NCBI GenBank assembly: GCA_033782935.1 | Contig: JAWQEG010000136.1 | Coordinates: forward strand, 62,001-126,000 | From: Petrolisthes cinctipes | Lineage: Eukaryota; Arthropoda; Malacostraca; Decapoda; Porcellanidae | DNA length: 64,000 nt | Direction of reading: 5' to 3' | Shown here: positions 49,001-64,000 of the stretch, one piece after another | Position numbering within the stretch: position 1 is the stretch's first letter | Layout: the number at the start of each line of letters is the position of its first letter | Program-made: the position numbers and the translations under genes | Notes under the pieces: generated by a model | The model's database searches: none | What the model was told of the DNA's origin: nothing | Seen by the model: only the letters and a program-made list of their open reading frames with translations

Positions 49001-50210
49001 CTAATATAAAGTTAAGCACTTGGGCTTGTTTTTTTTTTAATTCTTTGTCCCCACCAGTATTAGTAGTACACTATTTCTTTTTGATTTGAAGATTGTAGTT
49101 TCTCTAGACCAGTCTGCAAATTAAGCACATTGACAGTCATTCTAGACTCCCCATTTCTATTTGATTTATGGTCATTATTGGGTCCTTTTGTTTACATGAC
49201 TTCCATTCAATACTGTATACATAATGAAAGGCCACTGCTGCAGTTTTATCTATAATGCCCTTCCCAATCTTCTGGATCCAAGCAGTACAGTACACTCATG
49301 GCAGATAGTACTGATTGGGTTGTGATGGAAAGCAGCAACCACTAGCAGAAAACTCGGATAAATATTTTGTCAATTTCTCTTAAGCCTCTACTCCCTGCTG
49401 CAAACATAATGGGAGGGACACCACCAGGTTTGAACAGATATCAGGTCAGGGACCCCCCCTCCCCCATATTTCCTTTTATTTTTTAAAATGCAGTAAAGGT
49501 GCTTTTGTCTTCTTTTGCCTCCCAAGTTCTGACATAAAGTTCCACTAGAATTCTCAGATGGGATCCTATCGAGACCCTCTAGGCTTGTAGTTTTCATTGT
49601 TATAATCCTATCATGATTCTTAGCCCCGTGCACACTTTGTCTGGTATACTTTGATTGTCCCAAAACAAATTCCAGACAATTGTAATGATGCCCACACAGC
49701 GGTGCCAGGCTGGAGCAGAGTGCGGGGGTTGACTGACAATGCTACTAGAAAGATAGAAAGTGTATAGCATTATGCTATATAACCTATTGATAAAGCTGTG
49801 CGTGAAAAAAATTGAAACAAAACTGCAGAGAAAACCATGGTCTAAGCAGGGGTTATTGAAAAGGAAAGTTGGAAAGTTCTGTGACCATGCTACACACTGT
49901 TGCAAAAGGAAATTAAGAATGACCAAATTTCTGAGAAGGGATCTCTATATTTCCCATATCATCCTCAACAAAGTAAGACCATATATAATATAATCAAATT
50001 AAAAACAGTGGCTCCTTGAGGCCACACACAACTTTGTAGAATGGTGTGACTGGTCTGTCTGCAGACAGGCAGTGAGTTCGTCACTGAACAAATATCTCTC
50101 TTCTATACAGGAGAACATATCCCCAATTCATATCCTCACAAATTACAGCTATAAGTAATACTATTGTACTGTACAGTATATCTATAGGATGTACAACACA
50201 AACTAAAAAT
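49001..50210. other. Intergenic between ANT and CHTF8 3' ends
   Basis: Convergent gene ends; unique sequence without recognised exons or elements. Confidence 0.55.
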
Positions 50211-50239
50211 ACAATTTCTTTATTACAGTACTGTACTTG

Positions 50240-50473
50240 TTACACATTTTTTACTGAACTTGCTATAATTGGCTTTGGTCTATTCTTAAAAATAAGTTTT
50301 TTCTTGACAACAGCTTTGATGTTGTACAAAACATCCAACTCTTCATTTGTGTCACTTTCTGGTACTTCCATGCAGGTGTCAGTCTGAATTTTGTTCATGA
50401 TCACAAATGGCTTGTCCATATCCATCACCTTACCATACAAGATGTGGTGCCCAATGATTAGGACTGGAACGCC
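50240..50473 (-). CDS. CHTF8: CHTF8 coding exon 3 (stop)
   Basis: Acceptor CTATCCAG|GG. It encodes [15 protein letters not shown] and ends [18 protein letters not shown]. A minus-strand AATAAA (TTTATT on plus) lies at 50219-50224, only 15 nt after the stop, which would give a very short 3' UTR. Confidence 0.93.
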   Translation of the reverse strand, partial: GVPVLIIGHHILYGKVMDMDKPFVIMNKIQTDTCMEVPESDTNEELDVLYNIKAVVKKKLIFKNRPKPIIASSVKNV

Positions 50474-52887
50474 CTGGATAGCAGTAATGATCATAAAATA
50501 TTATTCTTAAATCACTCTCCATCATCTAAATACATAACTATTTCTTAACATGGTTTGCTGTTATGATACTATTTATAGCTGCTGTCATTTACCAGTGGCA
50601 ACTAATTGACTGACTCTAAATGTCATTTTCTCCCTATTTCTGATATGAACATGTTGGACCAAAGAAACTTTCAGCTGGAAAGAAAAGTATTAGAAAAAAG
50701 ACAATGGCAGACATGTTTGTTTATGTACGAGATAACTGTCATTTATGTGAAAATTCTATTTATTTCCAAAACACTACCATTTTCGTGAATGTCACCGACA
50801 AACTTTATGATTATATCCTCCATTGACAAACAAACTCACAATATTCTAAAGTGAAATTTACAGTTATTATGTTTTGAAAACAGTGGTAGCTTAAGTCTGT
50901 ACACTTTGCAGACAGGGGGCAGGAAGGGACGGGGCACAGATCAGATGTTCGGTTGGTTGCAAAGTGTACCGACTTGTGCTACCACACTGTTTTCAAAACA
51001 TTAGTTTTGCATTTCACTATAGAATATTGTTAGTTTGTTTGTCAATGGCGGATATAATCCTAAAGTTTGTCAGCAAAGTTCACAAACATGTTATATACTC
51101 TCCTTCAAAACAAAAGTAAATGAAAGCTAAGTAACCTTAGCTTACTTTACCCATTGACAGCATCCATGCGTTTGAAATTAGCTACAGTGTTGTATGGTAT
51201 GTGAACATCACTGAAGTACAAAAAGGAATGCAAGCTGAAGTGAGCAATTTTAAGTTCTTAAGATCAGAAGATGATAAAGCAATAAACAAGCACTGGTGAA
51301 TTAAGCTCCAAAAGTAGATAAAGTGAATAAAAGAATAATGTATAAATACTTGGGAATGTTGTCTCATCAACATTGAGTTTTCAAACTAAACTATAGTACA
51401 GTACAACTTAGATACTTTGTTCAAGATTTATTTATTTATTAATTTTTTTATATTCATCATTTTTAATTTCTACTGTACCTGTTTGGTGAAATGAAGATCT
51501 CCAATAAACTTGTTACTCATCTTGGTCTGGGTCCGGGATTCCAAATCTCCCTGCAGTTCCAACATCATCCATTCCTCACTTCCATCATTGCTTCTAGTTA
51601 AGAGTAATAACTATATTAGATCAGTACAGTCTGGCTACCACTGATGACAAGAAAACTATAAAGGCATCGGAGGATAAAGTTTAAAAAGAGCCACAGAAAA
51701 GGAAAATAAAAGTTTTACCCAATTATTATTAATTATTTTTTAGATAATCCATCATTCCCTGCTTTTATACGCTGAAATATAAGTGCGACAGTTCAATCTG
51801 ACCATGTTTGATCCCCCCCAAGAGGCAGGCTTGAGGGGTAAAACAAATAATTAATACATTAAATGGTTATTACTTTTATGTTTTAGAGTTGGCCTAACTT
51901 TATCTGACCTATCCTAACCTAATCTGGACAGATCAGACTACCGGAACCTGGGCAAACATAGGTGGGGAAATCAAACATGGTCAATATGCAATGATGCACT
52001 GGGAAATGACTTCATAAAGCAAAAAAACAACCACCAAACAAAATATGTAAGAAATTAAATTAATAACTTCCTTTTCTGTGGCTTTTCTTAACTATTAACA
52101 ACAAACTAAAAAAAAAAGTAACATTAAGGATTTTTTTTTTTGGTAAATGTTGCGATTATCTGCGTCCTCGATTTTCACACTTTCTTGGAACCGAAATCGC
52201 CCGTTTCTTTTCCCTTTATATTTTGGAGACTGTTTTATTTTGTGGGAATACGTAAAAAGCATGAATATTATTTGTATGTATTTACTTTGAAATGGGAGCG
52301 CGGCTTTCCTAGCAGGTTCCCGACTTCTCGCCTTTGCGTGCAGTGTTGCCAGAGACAGGGGTACTTCATGTTTTAGGCTACTTTTGTCAACACTTGGGAA
52401 ATCGTATGAAGAATGTTCAATAAGTAGCCCAAAATAACCTAACCTAGACTAGACTGTGGCTACCTTTGGGACGTAACCTAGTGTCCTTACGGGACCTTTA
52501 AAAATACTGTATAATAGATCCTGTGGATAGGAGCTAAAAGTATCCCGACTGGGTGGGTCAGGCGTAATGTATATAACTGCCTGAAGGCCCTTTCTAATTT
52601 CGCCAAGGAGATCTGGTAACACTGTCCGCCCAACCTCAGTTCGTCCCTCCGCTACAGAAATAAGTCTTATAATAAAATTGAAATATCTAACAGAATACAT
52701 TTCCACAAGACAATTCCACTGGGTATTGATAAGGTAAATATTGCGATTATCTGCGTCCCCGACTTTTACACTTTCTTTATCTGCAATATTAGCCTGACTT
52801 AATGTACCCCAATAATCATTAACTTAATATATAGCAATTTCACACTACTTCATCTAACCTAACTTACATTTTGATTGGTATCTGCAT
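50240..52887 (-). CDS. CHTF8: CHTF8, Ctf18 clamp-loader subunit (3 coding exons)
   Basis: Exons 52887-52868, 51593-51479 and 50473-50240 join in phase to 122 aa, almost the size of human CHTF8 (121 aa). The first exon contributes only 20 coding nucleotides (MQIPIK plus two bases). The second gives [20 protein letters not shown], matching the family's 'EW.LMELQGE.E' segment. The third gives [15 protein letters not shown] and [13 protein letters not shown], the most conserved parts of the family. The protein joins DSCC1 in the alternative RFC complex built on CTF18, which loads PCNA and supports sister chromatid cohesion in the nucleus. The gene is divergent from DIMT1. Intron 2 contains a large hairpin repeat and intron 1 holds two direct repeats. 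Confidence 0.92.
50795..51074. repeat. Long hairpin in CHTF8 intron 2
   Basis: Left arm 50795-50913 and right arm 50958-51074 are inverted copies of about 118 bp with roughly one mismatch per eight to ten bases, around a 44-nt loop. Arms share CATTGACAAACAAACT and TGTTTTGAAAACAGT. Probably a foldback element; flanking duplication not seen. Confidence 0.85.
51479..51593 (-). CDS. CHTF8: CHTF8 coding exon 2
   Basis: Acceptor TTAACTAG|A and donor AAACAG|GTACAG. It encodes [19 protein letters not shown] and [10 protein letters not shown]. Confidence 0.9.
51890..52005 (+). mobile_element. GGT-type MITE relic in CHTF8 intron 1
   Basis: Interior family sequence TATCCTAACCTAATCTGG...CAGACTACCGGAACCTGGG without ends. 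Confidence 0.5.
52142..52778 (+). repeat. Pair of direct repeats in CHTF8 intron 1
   Basis: GGTAAATRTTGCGATTATCT and the following GCGTCC..GA.TTT.ACACTTTCTT occur at 52142-52187 and again at 52732-52778 in the same orientation, 590 bp apart. Confidence 0.75.
52868..52887 (-). CDS. CHTF8: CHTF8 coding exon 1 (20 nt)
   Basis: ATG CAG ATA CCA ATC AAA AT followed by the donor GTAAGT. Phase 2 fits exon 2, whose leading A completes ATA. The peptide MQIPIKI resembles the family start MVQIVI. Very short, so found by phase and homology together. Confidence 0.78.
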
Positions 52888-53225
52888 TGCTTACAACACT
52901 TCTTCTCTTATTATTAGTTACTGGTAAAGATCACAATTAATTAATGATATTTCATGCCAGATCCAGTCAAACTCAAGCTGACAAGACGTTGAAGATATAA
53001 AAATGTTATTATACACTTCTTCACTTTGTTCTCCAGAGCCCGCCTCACAAATATAAACAAAAACAAATATGTATTGCCACGAACTTGTTGTGAATCCGGA
53101 TTAATCCATATTGCGATCCGTTTTAAACCATTATACATAATTTTTATTAATAAAGCAATATAGTTATATATATCTTGAACTTAAATATATATATGAAATA
53201 TTTCATATCAAAATAAGGAACTTAC

Positions 53226-53381
53226 ATGTTATACTACAATAGTTTTTATGTTGAACTGAATCGCAAACACGAGGTGTAAACAAATCCACATGCCAAGACT
53301 GTCGAGGGAACAGATATATTTGGTGTGAGGGGATATATTCTCTATATTGGCTTTATTTTTGACAGCGTGTAACAAAACAAG
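53226..53381. promoter_or_regulatory. Candidate shared promoter of CHTF8 and DIMT1
   Basis: Two strong splice donors face away from each other here: GTAAGT on minus at 53225-53220 and AACAAG|GTATGT on plus at 53382. Each could end a non-coding first exon, CHTF8 to the left (with TTTACCAG near 52922 as a possible acceptor) and DIMT1 to the right (acceptor at 54674). That would make this about 155-bp stretch the divergent promoter region. The sequence shows only the splice motifs; transcription is inferred. Confidence 0.4.
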
Positions 53382-54573
53382 GTATGTAGTTTGTTGGTAT
53401 GAGTATAAATTGACTATGATTTGAGTAAGAATTGGAATAATATACTGAATACTGTTGTGACAGATGAAATAACTTAGGGTTTGTGTTGGTACGCCCCATA
53501 TGCCGGCCTAAATTTACTAAACGTGGATTGAATAATAAAACTGTCACTCATGAGACCCAAATATTGCTAGTATATTCCTGGAATCTGTATTATTTCCAAG
53601 CTACACATGTGCGAGATATCAAATTTTAGGTATGACAAATTATACGTGATCTGGGATAAATTTTTCTGCTACTTTGATATTGGCCTTACATTACAGTACA
53701 GTCTGAAAATCTCGCACATGTGTAACTCGTAAAATTTACCCAGAATATTTACGCAATAAGTGAAAGTTTAAGTCTCATGAATAACAGTATGAAATACCTT
53801 GTGTTGTCTGAAAATCTTGCACATGTCTAACTCGGAAAAATTAACTGGGAATCGTTGAATTGTAGCATATATTCAATTCAGATTCTATAGAGCTGTATAT
53901 GTCCACTATTACTTTAGGTAAAATTAAATATGTTCAGAACTTGATATACCATACTGTACAGTATCATATACTAGTATTTTTGGAAATTGGGTTTAAATTA
54001 TTTTTTTTATTTTTTATGGTAGTGCTGGATAATGAAGAATGCACCTAATGCTTTATTTACAAAATTTAAATAGGGTGTATGTTGCTTAGGTATAGCCTAT
54101 TTAGGCCTGCAGCCAGCACACTGATGCCTTCTGGCTTTTTACTTAGGGAACTTTGTTTCACTGGTATATAGCGTCGTATCTGTAACATTTATTGCATACA
54201 GGTACTCTATGTATTGATTTATGGACTATTTTCAAATTATAATTCTATCAATGTTGGCATTCTACAGGGTTCAGTGTTGGTCCCAACTATTATTCTGTTG
54301 CAAATAATGTTGACAAAGTTCAGTTTACAACACATATATAGTTGTTTTCACTTTTACTCATATGCTGATGATTCAACATTCCTTAGTACTGTATTCTTTG
54401 TGTGGGAAAGTGGGAAAGTCAAGCTGTATTTATGAGACTTGAAATAGCTGCTGTGATTGTTTTTTTTAAATATATTAATTAGATGTCATGTTAAACCTGT
54501 TCTTATTGTATGATTATCATGGAGAGTCAGTGAGATCAGTACAGCACAGCTTCAATTCTGGATTCTCAGCTGA

Positions 54574-59993
<5,420 letters not shown>

Positions 59994-60466
59994 AAGATAT
60001 ATAATTATACAGAAATACGTTAGGATATATACAATTAATGCTCATATTTAGAATATAACTAGTTATGTCAAGGTTATCTACATTGCTTTTGTCATTTGCA
60101 AGGGGCCCTATTATTTATACCTCATGCATATTTATTTGTCACAAGTTTACATGGTGTCCATAGTAAGGGTAATTTATTTTATTAATGTACAGTGTTGAAC
60201 CTTTCAAAGCTTAATAAGATTGTTTAAATACAGCTTTATTCACTTCTATGCTTTGTTTTGTGTGAGACAGCTCTGAAGGTCAAAAGCAGCTTATTGTAAT
60301 GGTAATGTTTTGTTGCTAAAAATAAGAGTATTTTTCTGGTTATCAATGTCTTTAACATAATTAAAAGTATATTACACTATCTCAGAAGTAGAAGTGAGAA
60401 AGAGTTGTAAAGTTCCGTATTGCCCCAGTTGTATCCAGAAACAAACTGATTCAAATGAGATACTGT

Positions 60467-60504
60467 TGTTGAAGTTCCTCAAGCTTTCTGGCCGAGCAGC
60501 CCTG
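60467..60504 (-). mobile_element. 38-bp 3' end copy of the 2A-bearing retrotransposon
   Basis: The reverse complement matches the last 38 nt of the element in ANT intron 3 (GCTGCTCGGCCAGA...AACTTCAACA) with one or two mismatches. It is flanked by an 11-bp duplication TGAGATACTGT at 60456-60466 and 60505-60515. Lies 3' of DIMT1. Confidence 0.85.
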
Positions 60505-60894
60505 TGAGATACTGTATACATATCTTAGTAAGGTAAGAAAAAGCCTTTTGCCAGTTGTTGGGTAATTGATTCCTCTAAACTCTTCCATAAACATATTCAC
60601 TTAGTTTGGTGATGTTTTGTGGTATTGGATAATTTGAAGGAAAGAGAAGTTCTTAGTCTCCTGAAAATTGAAAGATATATTGTATACTCATCTTGATGTT
60701 GCCAAAGATATGAGACTATGTATGGAAAGTTTACCAGTATTTTGTCTGATAGTTAGTGTCTACAGTCAGTATCAAAGAGGCTTTAACTATGTACTGTACT
60801 GCATTTGGTTAACATTTGACAGTAATTGGCTGAGGACATTTACTGCCAGCCAGGAAAAGACAGACTAAATTTTGTGATATGATCTTTTCGATTG

Positions 60895-60983
60895 ACTAAA
60901 AGGGACTTTCACTTCTCCAACTGTTCCACCTCTTGGGCGCCATATGACCTCGCTGTTGCGCTGCTTAATATCAGTCGATCAAT
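60895..60983 (+). mobile_element. Retroposon with (TCAA)-type tail, copy 2
   Basis: 89 bp flanked by CTTTTCGATTG (60884-60894) and CTTTTTGATTG (60984-60994). Contains CTTTCACTTCTCCAACTG and GCGCCATATGACCTCGCTG. Confidence 0.8.
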
Positions 60984-61751
60984 CTTTTTGATTGGAAGTT
61001 AGCCAAGTTTTTTCAGTGTCTACATTATTTGATTGAGTTATGAGACTTTCTTTTTGGATCATTTTGGAAACTACTGACTTCGTCAAACTATACCACTAAG
61101 CAAACTCCTTCTGGATTAGATGTTGTTTTGTATCACTGTTTTGAGGACCCTGATGAAAAGGCACTTGGTCCATCCAGTGTAAGCAGTGGTATGTTGATGC
61201 AAGCAAAGATAACATGAATTACAAGGGTTAACAGTTTCTTGAAACATCATGGAGGAGAGATGCATTGTGTAAAATGGGCCATTGAGTACATTAGGGTCAA
61301 GGCCAATTTGTTCTTGTTCTTTTCTTCCTGAAGGTTACTCTCCAGTGTCATTACTCTTCATAATTTTAAGTTATAGAAATCAAAGACCAAAGGGAATGTT
61401 GTAGTATACAGTGCTTAAACTTACACATCTGTAAAGTGTCTGGGAGAAAAGAATAGATTACCATAAGCATACTAATACTCTACATTATTTTATTGAATTT
61501 GGCAGTTTGCAGCCTAGGTATTATCTAAGCAGATTTTGTTACTGAAGAAAATTGACCAAAGTGAATTGAATATAACTGCACTGTTAAGACATAATCTAGA
61601 GAAAAAAGCTGTTATTTCAGGTAACAGGTATTCTAGATATAATTGTTTGTGTAGTTGAAGTGTTTAATATTTGTAAATAATGTAAATTATTATTTATCTG
61701 ACTTAAGAACTTGTAAGCTCTTTTCATAAAGCATATAATTTACCATTTTAA

Positions 61752-61995
61752 AGCGGCTCCTTGGCTGGGTTGGTTACGGTTTCTTCTGATGGTCAAAGGA
61801 TCGCAGAGTGAGCCTTGCATCCGGCCAGGGGGTGAGAGGCAAGGACGGCCACTCTTTACGCGCCAGGTCCATAGCCAGAATACCTCATGCTGCTCCATGA
61901 GCAATGGTAGATAGTTTGGGAAGGAAGCACAGACTCAGTGCATAGCTGCGACAAGTGTAAGCCCATTTTACAGATTAACCCAGGAAGTACCAGCA
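61752..61995 (+). mobile_element. Possible tRNA-derived SINE
   Basis: GGCTCCTTGGCTGGGTTGGTTACGG resembles a tRNA A-box region (TGGCTGGGTTGG) followed by AGGATCGCAGAGTGAGCC as a poor B box, then about 170 bp of unique body. No second copy in the window. Confidence 0.4.
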
Positions 61996-62278
61996 TAGCT
62001 TTGGGAAATGATTTAGAAGGGTAATATAAGACTAAAATAATATATTCAGTGTTACCATATTGTGCCTGGTGTTTACTGTACTGTAGTTACAATATTTTGA
62101 TATACATTGGCAACAGGCAAGGAAATGTTCCACTTCCCATCTGCATTAAAAGAACTGTAATTCTTGTAAATCAGATATACCTTACAGTAGAACACTTGAA
62201 TCATAGAATACCCTGCTATCTCAACTCCCAACTGTGGGACGATATTCCTTTTGGGATAGTTCGTATGAGCCTGTTGAC

Positions 62279-62505
62279 CTAGGCTTGTCCCAGCCTACCC
62301 CCTGGGGAAGAGGGGCTACGAATACCTCCCCAGTATCCCTGCTTGTCGTAATAGGCGACTAAAAGGGGCTTTCACTTCTCCAACTGTCCCTTATTTTCAT
62401 CTGTTACCTTTTGTGCTTACTGTCCCACCTCTCAATCACCTTCCTCGGGCGCCATATGACCTCGCTGTTGCAGCGCCTAATTTCAATCAATCGATCAATC
62501 AATTC
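62279..62505 (+). mobile_element. Retroposon with (TCAA)n tail, copy 3 (longest)
   Basis: About 225 bp with the upstream part CCCCTGGGGAAGAGGGGCT and TGTCGTAATAGGCGACTAAA, the shared CCATATGACCTCGCTGTTGC core and a TCAATCAATCGATCAATCAA tail. No clear flanking duplication was found. Confidence 0.7.
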
Positions 62506-64000
62506 TCCCAGGCTATCTGAAGAGTCAGAAGTCAATATACAGATCCAGTTATCAGTCAATCTGTGACAAACCCTGTCATAGAGTTGCTTGTCGCAGCTAG
62601 ATATATATGTTTAGTTGCATTCTATACTACTGTATATACTGTATTATAAAACCTCTTGTTGAAGCTCTGTGGTCTTGTGCTGTGGGTGCCAATCAGTGCC
62701 TGTGATAAATTTGTACAGAATAGCAAACAGTAATATCTTAAATATTCATTTACATGCTTAGATTAGTCTGAAACTCTAAATAGGGACAGATTCATCAGCA
62801 TGCCGGTAGTCTCTTTATATACTTAGAGAAAACTTAGTCTAGATATCCCTCACCACTTGGGAAAAGAATAAAGAAATTGGGCCTTTAGAATTTAATGACT
62901 GGTTGCTATGTGCTACCCAAACTGCCTGTAGGTTCCCCAATTTCTGTGAGTATTCTTCTAAGCCTACTCTCATTATAGGAATGCATTACTGGAAAACTGA
63001 TCGAATAACAAGCATTATATTATACCATGTGTTCAATATATTCTGGGACTAGGTCCATCACCCTATATATGCAAAAAATAACTTCCCCTCCCCCCCCTAC
63101 CATTTTTATGAGAAACATGAAAACCTGCATATGTATTACAGTAGTTTATTTAAAAACATTGTGAGTTAATACAGTACTGTATGCAGTAACTCATACAGTA
63201 AAGAGTAGGTAGATTCATTATCATAATTTTTAATTTACATCTGTGTTTCCCATTCACAAAGTTGGACATTTAATAGTTCTCTTCCACTCTTATCCTTGGC
63301 TCTCTTCTTCAACCCATTATAATTCCAGATCCTATTTCTCATCTGCAAGTCATTGTTGGGAAAGTTATGATAATTAATCTTACTAATTACTTGTGAGAAG
63401 GGAAGGATGTATTAGTTTAATCCACTGTATGGGACCAATACAGTATTATGGTATTTAACCTTTAGGACTTAGCCTGTTGTGGTACTGAGGAAGCAAATGT
63501 TTTATGTAATGTACAATATTTGTATTATCCAGAGTAATTTCATACAGTATCAATCAAAATCTGATTTAGGAATTCATGAGGAAGATTGTAAAATCTTGAG
63601 TTCCTTTAATATGGAAGTAACAAGTAACTTCAGTCTTAAGAAAGTAGGAAATCTGAGCTCTGTGATTTATATTTAGACATCTTTCAGTTCTTTGGTCTGT
63701 ATGTCCAGTCATGGCCAGGTGGTACTTGTGCATTTATTTGATCAAAAGAAAGACTTGGCAGCACATAAAATATATAACTTTTAAAGAGGTGCTCAGAGGT
63801 ATTGGCTGTTTGTTGTTGCATTATCAATTGGCATGTGGTTACTGGTTCTCAGTAGTAGTCCAAGGAAATGACCAAGTTTATACAGTATTCCTTAACTTCC
63901 AGATTCATAAGTTCAGTAAGAGTATTTAGGATGATTTTTTCTGTAAGTTTATTAACTTTTCTGCCGAGGAGTGACACATGCAGTTGCAGTTTCACATGTT

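Larger units (their letters stand above)
60000..64000. other. Region downstream of DIMT1
   Basis: Apart from the 38-bp retrotransposon copy, two (TCAA)-tailed retroposons and a possible SINE, this is unique AT-rich sequence. Open frames are short and lack family features. Confidence 0.55.

Noticed and set aside
54214..54435. Short frame with GSVLVPTII and YADDSTF
   Set aside because: It resembles an RT palm (QGSVL, YADD) and may be a tiny relic, but about 70 codons with no other RT block were too little to call an element.

Overview
The window is nuclear DNA of an invertebrate animal, most likely an arthropod and plausibly a decapod crustacean. I infer this from four conserved single-copy genes split by GT-AG introns, from very dense (GA)n, (CA)n and (TA)n microsatellites, from short TTAGG-type tracts, and from many MITEs and non-LTR retrotransposons. 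No species-diagnostic sequence was available to me, so the taxon is an inference.

Four protein genes can be assembled exon by exon with consistent phases: ERAL1 on the minus strand (12.4-16.8 kb, 7 coding exons, about 526 aa), the mitochondrial ADP/ATP translocase ANT on the plus strand (38.8-47.8 kb, 5 exons, 310 aa), CHTF8 on the minus strand (50.2-52.9 kb, 3 coding exons, 122 aa) and DIMT1 on the plus strand (54.7-60.0 kb, 5 coding exons, 324 aa). CHTF8 and DIMT1 are divergent and their start codons lie 1.8 kb apart. Two of the four products (ERAL1, DIMT1) act on small-subunit rRNA in mitochondria and nucleus, ANT exchanges ADP and ATP across the inner mitochondrial membrane, and CHTF8 belongs to the Ctf18 clamp loader. 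They are housekeeping genes and not an operon-like unit.

The rest is mostly repeats. 0-12 kb: microsatellites, an 850-bp A/T-only tract, a nested SINE-like/MITE composite and a 62-bp minisatellite. 13.2-14 kb: a 60-bp minisatellite interrupted by a Tc1-like MITE. 16.9-20.4 kb: a nested pile of a MITE family with 8-bp target duplications, mixed with a 140-bp palindromic family. 22.1-22.4 kb: a G-rich minisatellite followed by its inverted C-rich copy. 24.6-26.7 kb: a decayed non-LTR element carrying a second insertion. 27-38 kb: no recognisable gene; a tRNA-derived SINE, palindromic MITEs and minisatellites.

The most notable element is a near full-length APE-type non-LTR retrotransposon (42,177-45,931) inside ANT intron 3, in the same orientation as the gene. 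Its first reading frame holds a 2A-like ribosome-skipping motif (DIESNPGP), a C4HC3 PHD finger, a proline-rich spacer and an endonuclease; a reverse transcriptase follows in shifted frames. It has a 13-bp target duplication and an unusual 5' junction with a perfect 30-bp inverted copy of the target. A 38-bp copy of its extreme 3' end, with its own target duplication, lies at 60.5 kb.
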